NCBI GenBank assembly: GCA_934725305.1
Contig: CAKVBA010000047.1
Span: 1-21,830 of the forward strand
Reading direction: 5' to 3'
DNA length: 21,830 nucleotides
Origin: an uncultured Parabacteroides sp.
Lineage (GTDB): Bacteria; Bacteroidota; Bacteroidia; Bacteroidales; Tannerellaceae
In this document: one piece after another, positions 14,612 through 21,830 of the stretch
How the letters are laid out: each line of letters begins with the position of its first letter
Numbering within the stretch: position 1 is the first letter of the stretch
Notes under the pieces: model-generated
Told to the model about the DNA's origin: nothing
What the model saw: only the letters and a program-made list of their open reading frames with translations
The model's database searches: none
Made by a program: the position numbers and the translations under genes

Positions 14612-17600
14612 TTAGTTCTTAGCCTCAGCTGCTTTTTTGTTGATTTTCTTCTTCTGCAATTCGTATGCAATCGGAGTAGCTACGAACAGAGTTGAATAAG
14701 TACCGATGATAATACCCAACAGGATGGCAAATGTAAAGCTTCGGATTGTAGCACCACCCAGAATAAAGATACACAATACAACCACCAATGTAGTTAATGA
14801 TGTATTGAATGTACGACACAATGTTGAGTTCAAAGCATCGTTGATTACCTGATAACGATCACGCTTCGGATACAAACTGATTGTTTCACGGATACGGTCA
14901 AATACAACCACGGTATCGTTGATAGAGTAGCCGATGATAGTCAAGATAGCTGCAATAAATGTCTGGTCAACCTCCATTGAGAACGGGAGAATCTTCCACA
15001 ACATAGTGTAGAAAGAGATGATACAGAATGTAGTTACAGCTACTGAGGCAAATGCACCAATAGAGAATGAGATATCGCGGAAACGCAACAAGATGTAAGC
15101 GGCCATACAGAACATAGCGAAGATAACCGCCAAGATAGCGCTGTTCTTGATATCGTCTGCCATGCTCGGACCTACCTTCTGAGAGCTCTGGATGTATTTG
15201 TCAACAAACTGATCCAAAGTAGTTCCTTCAGGAAGCAATGTCTTCACTCCTTCGAACAACTTAGATTCGATTTCCTGGTCGATAGAAGGATCAGCTTCGT
15301 GAATCTTATAGTTAGTAGAAACACGTACCTGGTCAGCTGTACCAATCTGGATAACACTTACCGCACCTTCCAACTGCTCATCCAACATAGTACGAACATC
15401 ATCGGTCTTCACGGCCTGATCGAAACGGATCACATAGTTACGACCACCTGTAAAGTCGATACCATTGTTCAAACCAATTGTACTCATTGAGATAGCACCC
15501 AATACGATGATTACCATCGGGATCAGATAACCCACCTTGCGGGCACCCAAGAAGTTGATCTTCGGATTAGTCAGCAAGTTCTGAGTCAATGAAGTTGTAA
15601 AGGTAGCATTCTTCAATTTATCCTTAGCCAACAGAGCTTCGTAAACAATACGAGTCAAGAACACGGCTGTCAAGAATGATGCGAACAAACCAATGATCAT
15701 AGTCGTAGCGAAACCACGGATAGGACCTGTACCGAAGTAGAACAATACGATACCAGTGATAATAGATGTCAAGTTAGAGTCGAAGATAGCAGAGAAAGCG
15801 TTACCGTAACCATCAGCGATAGCCTTGCTCAAAGTCTTACCTGCACGCAACTCCTCTTTTGTACGTTCATAGATCAACACGTTAGCATCGACTGCCATAC
15901 CCAATGTCAATACCATACCGGCAATACCCGGCAATGTCAATACGGCCTGGAATGAAGAAAGGATACCCAACGCAAAGAAGATGTTCAACACCAAAGCACC
16001 GTCGGCGATCAAGCCCGGAACAACGCCGTAGAAAGCACACATATAAAGCATCAACAGAACCAATGCCAAAACGAATGAGATAACACCTGCATTGATAGCT
16101 TCCTGACCTAGAGACGGACCAACAATGTCTTCCTGAACGATATGAACAGAAGCAGCCATCTTACCAGACTTCAACACGTTTGCCAAGTCCTTTGCCTCTT
16201 CCGGAGTGAAATGACCTGTAATCTGAGAACGTCCACCTGTAATTTCATCGTTTACACGCGGAGCAGAATAAACCATATTATCCAATACAATGGCAACAGA
16301 GCGACCGATGTTTTCCTTTGTCAAACGAGCCCAAGCCTTTGCTCCTTCAGCATTCATAGACATACTAACCACCTGTTCTGAACGGCCAGCCTGCTGGATA
16401 AAGTCAGCATTAGCATCTGTTACAACGTCACCACCCAATGCCGGGCTACCATCACGGTTAGTCACCTTGATAGCATATAATTCAAAATACTGTTCTTTTG
16501 CATCAACAGCCTTAACACCCCATTTCAAAGACAAGTTACGAGGAAGAACCTCTTTCACCTGTCGCATATTCAGGTATTCATTGATCTTTTCGATATCCTT
16601 AGCCAATGCCAAACCTACTGTAGCACCCGGAGCCAACTGACCACTATACTGGTTGATCTGCAACAAGGCGAACAATGGGTGCAACTTAGCAAATTCTTCC
16701 ATTGACTGAGCGGCAGCAGCTGTTTCTGCTTTTTCTTCGCCAATCTTTGCCAACAGAGAGTCTGCTTCAGAAGTAGCAGCCTCTTTTGTTTCAGCCTGAG
16801 TTTCTTCCTTTGCTTCTGCTTTTTCTGAAGCCTCAGCAGCTTCTTCTTCCAAATTAGCCTTTGCACTCAATACAGTAGCCAATACATTGTCGGCTGCTAC
16901 CAGCTGCTGATAGATTTCAGGAAGATCGTATGTTTCCCAAAACTCCAGATTGGCACTACCCTGCAACAGCTTACGCACACGTTCCGGTTCTTTTACACCC
17001 GGCAACTCAACCAAGATACGGCCAGCTGTTTCCAAACGCTGAATGTTTGGAGAAACAACACCGAAACGGTCGATACGAGTACGCAATACGTTAAATGAGT
17101 TACCGATAGCACTCTGCAATTCGCTCTTCAAAACAGAAATAACCTGAGCATCTGTGCTCTGCGGAGTGATTTTATCTTTCAACTCAAATGTACTGAAGAT
17201 AGCTGCCAAACGAGCACCGCTGTCAAGCTTCTTATATTCTTCAGCAAAGAGATCGATAAAATCTTTCTGGCTGGTTGCCTGATGTGAATACGCCAAGTCC
17301 AACGCTTTGTTGAAGTTTTCGTCCTGATTCTTGTTTGAAAGTGAACGAATTACATCAGCCACATTCAACTCAAGCACCACGTTCATACCACCCTTAAGGT
17401 CCAGACCTAAAGTAATTTCCATTTCACGGCACTCCTTGAGCGTATAGCCCAACCACACCTTCTGAGTAGATAAAGAGTCTAAGTAAGCACTCTCTTTCGC
17501 TGGATCTCCGGCCGCATACTCAACAGCCTGCGCATTGTAATGTCTTGTCACAAACGAGAATGACAGATAGAACAAGCAAACAAGTGTAAGTAACACCGCG

Positions 17601-17629
17601 AAGACCTTTACAAATCCTTTGTTTTGCAT
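14612..17629 (-). CDS. secDF: Fused protein-export membrane protein SecDF
   Basis: It is the proton-driven accessory part of the Sec translocon, pulling exported proteins across the inner membrane. The 1005-residue chain contains SecD (LGLDLKGG at 74-81, first periplasmic domain, DANVLIYER at 581-589) followed by SecF (GLNNGIDFTGGR at 719-730, later NDTVVVFDRIRE), with about 12 transmembrane helices in all. Many bacteria have separate secD and secF; the fusion is usual in Bacteroidota. The periplasmic SecD part holds a low-complexity Glu/Ala/Lys insert at about 257-312. A -7 element TATATTTG lies upstream and a terminator follows, so it looks monocistronic. Confidence 0.97.
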   Translation of the reverse strand: MQNKGFVKVFAVLLTLVCLFYLSFSFVTRHYNAQAVEYAAGDPAKESAYLDSLSTQKVWLGYTLKECREMEITLGLDLKGGMNVVLELNVADVIRSLSNKNQDENFNKALDLAYSHQATSQKDFIDLFAEEYKKLDSGARLAAIFSTFELKDKITPQSTDAQVISVLKSELQSAIGNSFNVLRTRIDRFGVVSPNIQRLETAGRILVELPGVKEPERVRKLLQGSANLEFWETYDLPEIYQQLVAADNVLATVLSAKANLEEEAAEASEKAEAKEETQAETKEAATSEADSLLAKIGEEKAETAAAAQSMEEFAKLHPLFALLQINQYSGQLAPGATVGLALAKDIEKINEYLNMRQVKEVLPRNLSLKWGVKAVDAKEQYFELYAIKVTNRDGSPALGGDVVTDANADFIQQAGRSEQVVSMSMNAEGAKAWARLTKENIGRSVAIVLDNMVYSAPRVNDEITGGRSQITGHFTPEEAKDLANVLKSGKMAASVHIVQEDIVGPSLGQEAINAGVISFVLALVLLMLYMCAFYGVVPGLIADGALVLNIFFALGILSSFQAVLTLPGIAGMVLTLGMAVDANVLIYERTKEELRAGKTLSKAIADGYGNAFSAIFDSNLTSIITGIVLFYFGTGPIRGFATTMIIGLFASFLTAVFLTRIVYEALLAKDKLKNATFTTSLTQNLLTNPKINFLGARKVGYLIPMVIIVLGAISMSTIGLNNGIDFTGGRNYVIRFDQAVKTDDVRTMLDEQLEGAVSVIQIGTADQVRVSTNYKIHEADPSIDQEIESKLFEGVKTLLPEGTTLDQFVDKYIQSSQKVGPSMADDIKNSAILAVIFAMFCMAAYILLRFRDISFSIGAFASVAVTTFCIISFYTMLWKILPFSMEVDQTFIAAILTIIGYSINDTVVVFDRIRETISLYPKRDRYQVINDALNSTLCRTFNTSLTTLVVVLCIFILGGATIRSFTFAILLGIIIGTYSTLFVATPIAYELQKKKINKKAAEAKN

Positions 17630-17684
17630 TTGAATCTTATTGTTTATGTTATTACATTATTTATTTTCGTTTTTTCACAGGGTG

Positions 17685-17692
17685 CAAATATA
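17685..17692 (-). promoter_or_regulatory. Bacteroidota -7 element for secDF
   Basis: The minus strand reads TATATTTG, an exact TAnnTTTG, 55 bases before the secDF start. Only a weak -33 candidate (TTGC at 17718-17715) is seen. Confidence 0.6.
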
Positions 17693-17768
17693 GACTTTTT
17701 TTCTTTGATAAAGAGCAATTAGCTTCAATTATTTGTCACACTCATAGTTTATTTCATATTCAAATGTA

Positions 17769-17776
17769 TATCTTTG
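17769..17776 (+). promoter_or_regulatory. Bacteroidota -7 element for the DUF4468 gene
   Basis: TATCTTTG matches TAnnTTTG exactly and lies 62 bases before the ATG at 17839. A weak -33 candidate, TTTA, lies at 17748-17751. The site is divergent from the secDF promoter. Confidence 0.6.
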
Positions 17777-17838
17777 CTATCAAATCATATTGAAAAAAGA
17801 GAGTGATTCGTTAAAAACATTCATTAAAAATTACATCT

Positions 17839-18390
17839 ATGAAGAAAAGCCTTTTATGGATTTGCCTCATGATGATGCCGATGCTGAGCATGGCACAAGG
17901 ACACAAGGGCGAAGTCGAAGAGTGTGCTCCGATGAAAGAGGGCAAAGTCTGTTACAGCGACAATGTGGAAATAGAAGAGACAAGCAAGTTGAAACTGTTT
18001 GAAGCTATCAATCAATGGGCCAAAAAGAATTATGGCAAAGACTATTTCTTGTCTAACACTACATCAAACAAAAAGAAGGGGTCGATTTTCGTCAGTTCAA
18101 AGGTTGAATTATTACTCAACGATACAGACAAGACGATCGTCAAGTACAAGATGAATATCCAGTGCTTCGACAACCGCTATACGATTGAAGTATCAGACAT
18201 TGTCTATCAATATGACCCCAAAAACGAGAAGAAATATAAGACCTATCCGGCCGAAGAGATCATTGCCAACAACGGCAAGAGTAACCGCATCGCTTTGGTG
18301 AAAGATCCGAAACTGTTCTGCAACGCCACTTTCTTCTTTGTGGAGAATCTATTCAGCGAAGTGTTTGATGCAGCACAAGGCGATGACTAA
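17839..18390 (+). CDS. Secreted DUF4468 protein
   Basis: The 183-residue product begins with a signal peptide (MKKSLLWICLMMMPMLSMA, cut probably before QG). The mature part looks like the Bacteroidota DUF4468 (TBP-like fold) family: a helix (KLFEAINQWAKKNYG), alternating strands (SSKVELLLND, VKYKMNIQCFDNRYTIEVSDIVY), and a C-terminal helix (FFFVENLFSEVFDAA). It is expected in the periplasm or on the outer membrane. The family's function is not known to me. It is a single gene transcribed away from secDF, with its stop only 5 bp from the stop of the convergent gene, so the two transcripts probably overlap at their 3' ends; no terminator is visible there. Confidence 0.8.
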   Translation: MKKSLLWICLMMMPMLSMAQGHKGEVEECAPMKEGKVCYSDNVEIEETSKLKLFEAINQWAKKNYGKDYFLSNTTSNKKKGSIFVSSKVELLLNDTDKTIVKYKMNIQCFDNRYTIEVSDIVYQYDPKNEKKYKTYPAEEIIANNGKSNRIALVKDPKLFCNATFFFVENLFSEVFDAAQGDD

Positions 18391-18395
18391 CTGGT

Positions 18396-19496
18396 TCAAA
18401 GTAATTGCAAATAGCACCACAGTGGGTAATGGTCGGAGTAATCCACCTCATCCACTGTACAATTCATTGATTTCATTCGGGTTGAATGTAAGATATGATC
18501 GATACGAAACCAGAAATAGTTCTGATTATAGGTAATGCCCATTCCCCTGCCCGACTCAGCAAATGAATCAACCAATCCACGACGAATGGTTCGATGAGCA
18601 TACGAAATCGGCGTATCATTAAAATCGCCACACACCATCAGATAACCTTCTTTCCAAGGTTCAGCGGCCTTAGACACCGCTTCGGCTTGAGCGGCACGCA
18701 ACCGAAAAGCAGTTCCTAACTTCTGATGAAAAGCACCTTTCAATTCATCCAATCCTTCTGCATTCAATTTCTGAATAAATGCGGCATAATGACTACGGTC
18801 TTCCATCGTCAACTTAAAGGATTCCAAATGGTTATTGATCAGTATCAGCTTCTTCTCGCCTACATACACCTCACAGATAGAAGAGGCATTATATTTACTT
18901 TTATATTTGATACGGCGTGATTGCTTGATAGGATATTTTGAAAAGACCGCAATGCCCATATTCTGAATACGGGTTGAATGGGTAATCAAAATGGAATTGT
19001 AGGGATACTTTTTCAAGGCTTCCAGAATACGCTTGCGCGTCAAACCCTGACGCATCCTCGACTCGGCATATTCCTGCAAACAGACAATATCGGCATCTGA
19101 GTTTTTGATATATTCAATGATTTTATTGGGCGAAGCCTTGGTATGGTCTTTATAACCAAAGGCCATCACATTATAGGTCAATACTTTCAATACATTTTCC
19201 GTAGGAATATCTTTAGTGCGCCCATGCCAAGGGAAATAATGCTTCACCGGACCAGAACAAATCAGAAAGGCTACAATACCAATCAACACAAAACGCCATT
19301 CTCTCAAGAAAAGCCAATAGGCAACAAACAACAGATTGGCCACACAACATATAGGAAAAGCCAGTCCCAAATAGGGAAATAGCATACTACTGATAGGAGA
19401 TATGCGGTCGGAATAGGCAGACAAGACAAACAAAACCGTAGCTGCTACATTCGCAACGACAAAGAGTATTTGCAAAAAGACACGTAGCACTTTCAT
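18396..19496 (-). CDS. Membrane-anchored endonuclease/exonuclease/phosphatase (EEP) family protein
   Basis: The N terminus has about three membrane helices (5-28, 38-65, 68-82). The EEP domain follows from about 102: TYNVMAFG (Asn109), DIVCLQEY (Glu142), LINNHLES (Asn221, His223), VCGDFNDTP (Asp291, Asn293), DHILHS (Asp333) and the terminal SDHYPLW (Asp355, His356). All catalytic positions of the Mg2+-dependent phosphodiesterase fold are present, so it should be active, probably facing the periplasm. The substrate (nucleic acid, phospholipid or sugar phosphate) cannot be told. It lies 9 bp after the second rhomboid gene and is likely cotranscribed with both rhomboids. Confidence 0.88.
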   Translation of the reverse strand: MKVLRVFLQILFVVANVAATVLFVLSAYSDRISPISSMLFPYLGLAFPICCVANLLFVAYWLFLREWRFVLIGIVAFLICSGPVKHYFPWHGRTKDIPTENVLKVLTYNVMAFGYKDHTKASPNKIIEYIKNSDADIVCLQEYAESRMRQGLTRKRILEALKKYPYNSILITHSTRIQNMGIAVFSKYPIKQSRRIKYKSKYNASSICEVYVGEKKLILINNHLESFKLTMEDRSHYAAFIQKLNAEGLDELKGAFHQKLGTAFRLRAAQAEAVSKAAEPWKEGYLMVCGDFNDTPISYAHRTIRRGLVDSFAESGRGMGITYNQNYFWFRIDHILHSTRMKSMNCTVDEVDYSDHYPLWCYLQLL

Positions 19497-19505
19497 CCCA
19501 TTTAT

Positions 19506-20393
19506 CTATTTTTTACTCGCATCAAAGAGCTTCTTCTTCTCATCAGCCGACAGACTGGTATAACCAGAACGCTTCAACTTATCCAAAATAGTATCAATCT
19601 CTACTACTTCTTGATGCTTACGAGCATTATATTCATAATCAGTTTCCGCACGCTTATAGGTCACCTTCATCTTAGGCTTACGCTTTCCCAAGTTTACAAA
19701 CCAATCCACCACACGATTCATTCCCGAGGTCAGATCCTTTCCCCGCTTAATCTGCGAAGCAAACCAGATACCGAACAGTGCTCCTCCAATATGAGCAATA
19801 TGACCACCCGCATTTTCTGATGTTATTGCCAACAGATCCACCACTAAGGAAAAGAGTGCCAGATAGATCAGGCGGATACGACCAAAGAGAAATAGCATGA
19901 CTTCCTGATCCTTCCGATAGAAAGATACCGCAAAGACAATCGCCATGACAGAAGCCGATGCGCCCATCAAAAAGCTAAATGCAGAAACGGTCTGAAAATA
20001 GGGAAAGACATTATAGGCCAGCATAAACAACAATGCACCAGCCACACCGCCCAACAAATATAGACCGCCCAACTGACGTTCGTTGAAGTATTGCAAGAAT
20101 AAACCGCCAAACCAATACAACCACAACATATTAAACAGAATATGCATAAAGTCGAAATGGGTGAACATATAGGTAATAATCGTCCACGGACGATAAAGCA
20201 GAATCTCGGGCGAAGAGGGGAATTGCAGGTATGGCAAATAATACAAGTCGCTTATATTAAAAAGCATAAGCACAACACCGACTAAGCGGATCAGCAAGAA
20301 TAGCCCCACATTGATATAAATCAACTTCTGCAAGATAGATCCTGCACGATACGACTGCCTCAGATTAGTAAAAATAGCGTCCATTTTCTGCAT
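19506..20393 (-). CDS. Rhomboid intramembrane serine protease with C-terminal cytosolic tail
   Basis: The 295-residue protein has six or so membrane helices with rhomboid motifs: HILFN (His84, Asn88), GASAS (catalytic Ser146) and AHIGG (catalytic His201). It should cleave membrane proteins within the bilayer. After the last helix a charged tail of about 85 residues ends in EIDTILDKLKRSGYTSLS followed by ADEKKKLFDASKK, a helical module often attached to Bacteroidota rhomboids. The start overlaps the upstream rhomboid gene by 29 bp; ATGs at codons 1 and 4 both lie inside that gene, so the overlap is real with either start. Confidence 0.92.
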   Translation of the reverse strand: MQKMDAIFTNLRQSYRAGSILQKLIYINVGLFLLIRLVGVVLMLFNISDLYYLPYLQFPSSPEILLYRPWTIITYMFTHFDFMHILFNMLWLYWFGGLFLQYFNERQLGGLYLLGGVAGALLFMLAYNVFPYFQTVSAFSFLMGASASVMAIVFAVSFYRKDQEVMLFLFGRIRLIYLALFSLVVDLLAITSENAGGHIAHIGGALFGIWFASQIKRGKDLTSGMNRVVDWFVNLGKRKPKMKVTYKRAETDYEYNARKHQEVVEIDTILDKLKRSGYTSLSADEKKKLFDASKK

Positions 20394-21087
20394 CTTTCTT
20401 TTTCCAATAACGAATCAACAGGTAGCCAAACAGCATTCCTCCTAAATGAGCAAAATGAGCTACCGTGTCACCGCCAAAACTGGCCACACCCATAAATAAC
20501 TCTGCCAAACCATAGAACAACACAAAATATTTAGCCTTGATAGGTATTGGGATAAACATCAGATAGAGTGGCACATTGGGAAACAACATGGCAAATGCCA
20601 GCAAAATGCCAAACACAGCACCCGAAGCGCCCACGGTGATAAACAGATTCAAGAACTCACTCTTAGCCATAATCTGAGTACCATTAAGATTGATCATATC
20701 CTGATGGGCAAAAACCACATCTGACAGGCTATAAAACCATACCAGCTCCTGCACAATACCAGCTCCTATTCCGGTCACCATGTAAAATAGCAGGAAACGC
20801 TTCGGTCCCCACACATTCTCAAGTACACGACCAAACATATAAACGGCAAACATATTAAACAGCACATGCGAAAAGGAATGAGTGTCATGCATGAACATAT
20901 AAGAAACGAGCTGAAAAACCTTGAAGTCGGTTGCCCCAGGAAAATGCAGACCCAACAAAGCCACCAAATCGATACCGATCTTCGGCAGTGCCAAACTAGC
21001 CATCCAGAAAAGGAAGTTGATAATAATCAGATTCTTTGTTATAGGCGGGATGCTATCTAAAAATCCCGAATTGTTTTGAGTCATCAT
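20365..21087 (-). CDS. Rhomboid intramembrane serine protease
   Basis: The 240-residue protein shows the catalytic dyad Ser155 in GASG (153-156) and His214 in AHLGG, plus HVLFN (His74, Asn78) on the second helix; about six membrane helices. It should be an active intramembrane protease; substrates are unknown. It has a loop insert (about 117-145) between helices that its neighbour lacks and a short charged C terminus. It is first in the rhomboid-rhomboid-EEP unit. Two adjacent ATGs are possible starts. A TACCTTTG -7 element lies just upstream. Confidence 0.92.
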   Translation of the reverse strand: MMTQNNSGFLDSIPPITKNLIIINFLFWMASLALPKIGIDLVALLGLHFPGATDFKVFQLVSYMFMHDTHSFSHVLFNMFAVYMFGRVLENVWGPKRFLLFYMVTGIGAGIVQELVWFYSLSDVVFAHQDMINLNGTQIMAKSEFLNLFITVGASGAVFGILLAFAMLFPNVPLYLMFIPIPIKAKYFVLFYGLAELFMGVASFGGDTVAHFAHLGGMLFGYLLIRYWKKKDAENGRYFY

Positions 21088-21106
21088 AGATGTATATATT
21101 TACAGA

Positions 21107-21137
21107 CAAAGGTAATACATATTTTGGTAGTTCAAGA
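21107..21137 (-). promoter_or_regulatory. Promoter of the rhomboid operon
   Basis: On the minus strand TACCTTTG (21114-21107) matches TAnnTTTG. CTTG (21136-21133), one base off TTTG, lies 18 bp upstream as a probable -33 element. It is 19 bases before the ATG. Confidence 0.5.
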
Positions 21138-21187
21138 GCGATGAAAAACTAAAACATACCAAATCAATAAAAAAAACCTGTTTTTCC

Positions 21188-21218
21188 TTTGCGTTATTTC
21201 AAAATAAAACTATTTTTG
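21188..21218 (+). promoter_or_regulatory. Canonical Bacteroidota promoter of the HU gene
   Basis: TTTG at 21188-21191 and TATTTTTG at 21211-21218 match the -33 TTTG and -7 TAnnTTTG elements exactly, with the usual 19-bp spacing. Transcription would start near 21225, giving a leader of about 35 bases. Confidence 0.8.
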
Positions 21219-21258
21219 AGACCGACATCATTGTTTAACATATTAATAGTCAATCATT

Positions 21259-21525
21259 ATGAATAAAGCAGAATTAGTAAATGCCGTATCGGAAAAAAGC
21301 GGTTTAGGCAAAGCTGAATCTATGAAAGCTGTTGACGCTTTTATAGACATCATTTCCGAAGCATTAAAAGCAGGAGATAAAGTGACATTATTAGGTTTTG
21401 GAACATTCTCTGTTGCTGAAAAAGCTGCTCGCAAAGGTTTTAACCCTAGGACAAAAGAAAAAATTGAAATTCCTGCTCATAAAGTAGCTAAATTCAAACC
21501 CGGTTCAGCATTAAACCTTGACTAA
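21259..21525 (+). CDS. HU-family nucleoid DNA-binding protein
   Basis: The 88-residue protein is a full-length HU/IHF-type DNA-bending protein that works as a dimer. Seen: helical N terminus (MNKAELVNAVSEKSGLGKAE), core GFGTF (46-50) and a DNA-binding arm RKGFNPRTKEKIEIPAHKV, with the intercalating Pro63 kept although the usual GRNPxTGE is varied to GFNPRTKE. It cannot be told from sequence whether this is the main HU or a paralogue. It is divergent from the rhomboid operon and has its own promoter. The transcript probably runs to the strong terminator at 21706-21754, giving an unusually long 3' region. Confidence 0.95.
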   Translation: MNKAELVNAVSEKSGLGKAESMKAVDAFIDIISEALKAGDKVTLLGFGTFSVAEKAARKGFNPRTKEKIEIPAHKVAKFKPGSALNLD

Positions 21526-21546
21526 AAAAACAGATCATCCGATCTG
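21524..21546 (-). terminator. Minus-strand Rho-independent terminator overlapping the HU stop codon
   Basis: CAGATC-loop-GATCTG (21531-21546) is a perfect 6-bp hairpin. On the minus strand it is followed by seven T's (21530-21524), which overlap the HU stop codon. On the plus strand there is no U-tract. It therefore serves a transcript coming from the right, across element B. Confidence 0.6.
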
Positions 21547-21582
21547 GAAACGTACAAGAGGGAACAACTCTTTATAAAGAGC

Positions 21583-21691
21583 AGTGCACCATAATTGTAA
21601 ACTGCTGCGTTGTTTACAGAATTTGACCTCAGTCGTTTACACCACAGTAAGCTATTGTCGAACTCATCCTCAGCGCTTTGCATTCCATCAA
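21583..21691 (-). repeat. Element B: diverged second copy of element A, or a structured RNA
   Basis: Three blocks shared with element A (999-1106) appear in the same order and orientation: GTGCACCATAATTG end (21584-21597), GACCTCAG (21625-21632), and a 24-base block at 21668-21691 with 20 of 24 matches to 1070-1093. The terminal inverted repeat of A is not kept here, but a TGTAAAC/GTTTACA hairpin is present. A minus-strand frame runs through it (MQSAEDEFDN..., compare MQGAEGRDRQ in A), but low similarity and passage through two terminators make a protein unlikely. Confidence 0.45.
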
Positions 21692-21705
21692 TTTTAACAT
21701 ATCCT

Positions 21706-21754
21706 AAAGAGCGATGTATCAAATTGGTTATTTTTGACACATCGCTCTTTTTTT
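21706..21754 (+). terminator. Strong Rho-independent terminator downstream of HU
   Basis: AAAGAGCGATGT (21706-21717) pairs perfectly with ACATCGCTCTTT (21739-21750); five more pairs (TCAAA/TTTGA) follow after one mismatch, and the T-run continues to 21754. It is the likely end of the HU transcript, about 180 bases after its stop codon. Confidence 0.85.
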
Positions 21755-21793
21755 CCTGACTTCGTCACTCAAAAAACATGTATTTTACAACTA

Positions 21794-21820
21794 TTTGACA
21801 AACAATATTTTGTATCTTTG
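21794..21820 (+). promoter_or_regulatory. Promoter reading out of the window
   Basis: TATCTTTG (21813-21820) matches the -7 element exactly. TTTG at 21794-21797 lies 15 bp upstream, shorter than the usual 19, so the -33 element is uncertain. Transcription would start within the last few bases, toward a gene beyond the window. Confidence 0.55.
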
Positions 21821-21830
21821 CGTCACCTAA

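Noticed and set aside
21522..21740. 72-residue minus-strand frame through element B
   Set aside because: It crosses a terminator hairpin at each end and resembles element A only weakly at the protein level; better seen as part of a repeat or RNA.

Overview
The window looks like chromosomal DNA from a gut-type Bacteroidales bacterium (Bacteroides/Parabacteroides-like). Supporting signs are Bacteroidota-specific families (DUF4251, DUF4468), a fused SecDF, a class III fructose-1,6-bisphosphatase, the long form of urocanate hydratase, the hut operon with FtcD and a separate cyclodeaminase, and several promoters with the Bacteroidota -7 element TAnnTTTG. No phage, transposase, toxin-antitoxin or CRISPR gene was seen. 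The exact species cannot be fixed from sequence alone.

Layout. 1-513: the 3' part of a tRNA-Gly(GCC) with a terminator, then a striking array of DnaA-box-like 9-mers (about 130-262), then purine-rich DNA with no gene. 514-1750 (minus): a divergent GroES-like protein and a secreted DUF4251 protein, separated by a repeat-like element closed by a 10-bp inverted repeat. 1823-7229 (minus): a tightly packed unit fbp - FecCD permease - ABC ATPase - MATE exporter. 7518-13827 (minus): the complete histidine-to-glutamate operon hutU-ftcD-hutI-fchA-hutH, ending in a clear terminator. 13828-14611: a 784-bp gap holding operator-like dyads upstream of hutU, a phased 22-bp degenerate repeat array and a 43-codon gene remnant. 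14612-17629 (minus): secDF. 17839-18390 (plus): a secreted DUF4468 protein. 18396-21087 (minus): two overlapping rhomboid protease genes followed by a membrane-anchored endonuclease/exonuclease/phosphatase-family protein. 21259-21525 (plus): an HU-family DNA-binding protein with a canonical promoter. 21526-21830: a second, diverged copy of the element seen at 999-1106, bracketed by terminators on opposite strands, then a plus-strand promoter pointing out of the window.

How the genes work together. The hut operon converts histidine to urocanate, imidazolonepropionate and formiminoglutamate; FtcD moves the formimino group to tetrahydrofolate and the cyclodeaminase releases ammonia, giving glutamate and a one-carbon unit. 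fbp supplies gluconeogenesis. The permease/ATPase pair is an iron-siderophore/cobalamin-type importer whose binding protein is not in the window. The coding content is ordinary core genome. The less explained material is intergenic: the DnaA-like array, the two-copy element, and the 22-bp array with three kinds of first half and a recurring TCGGAAA-like second half.
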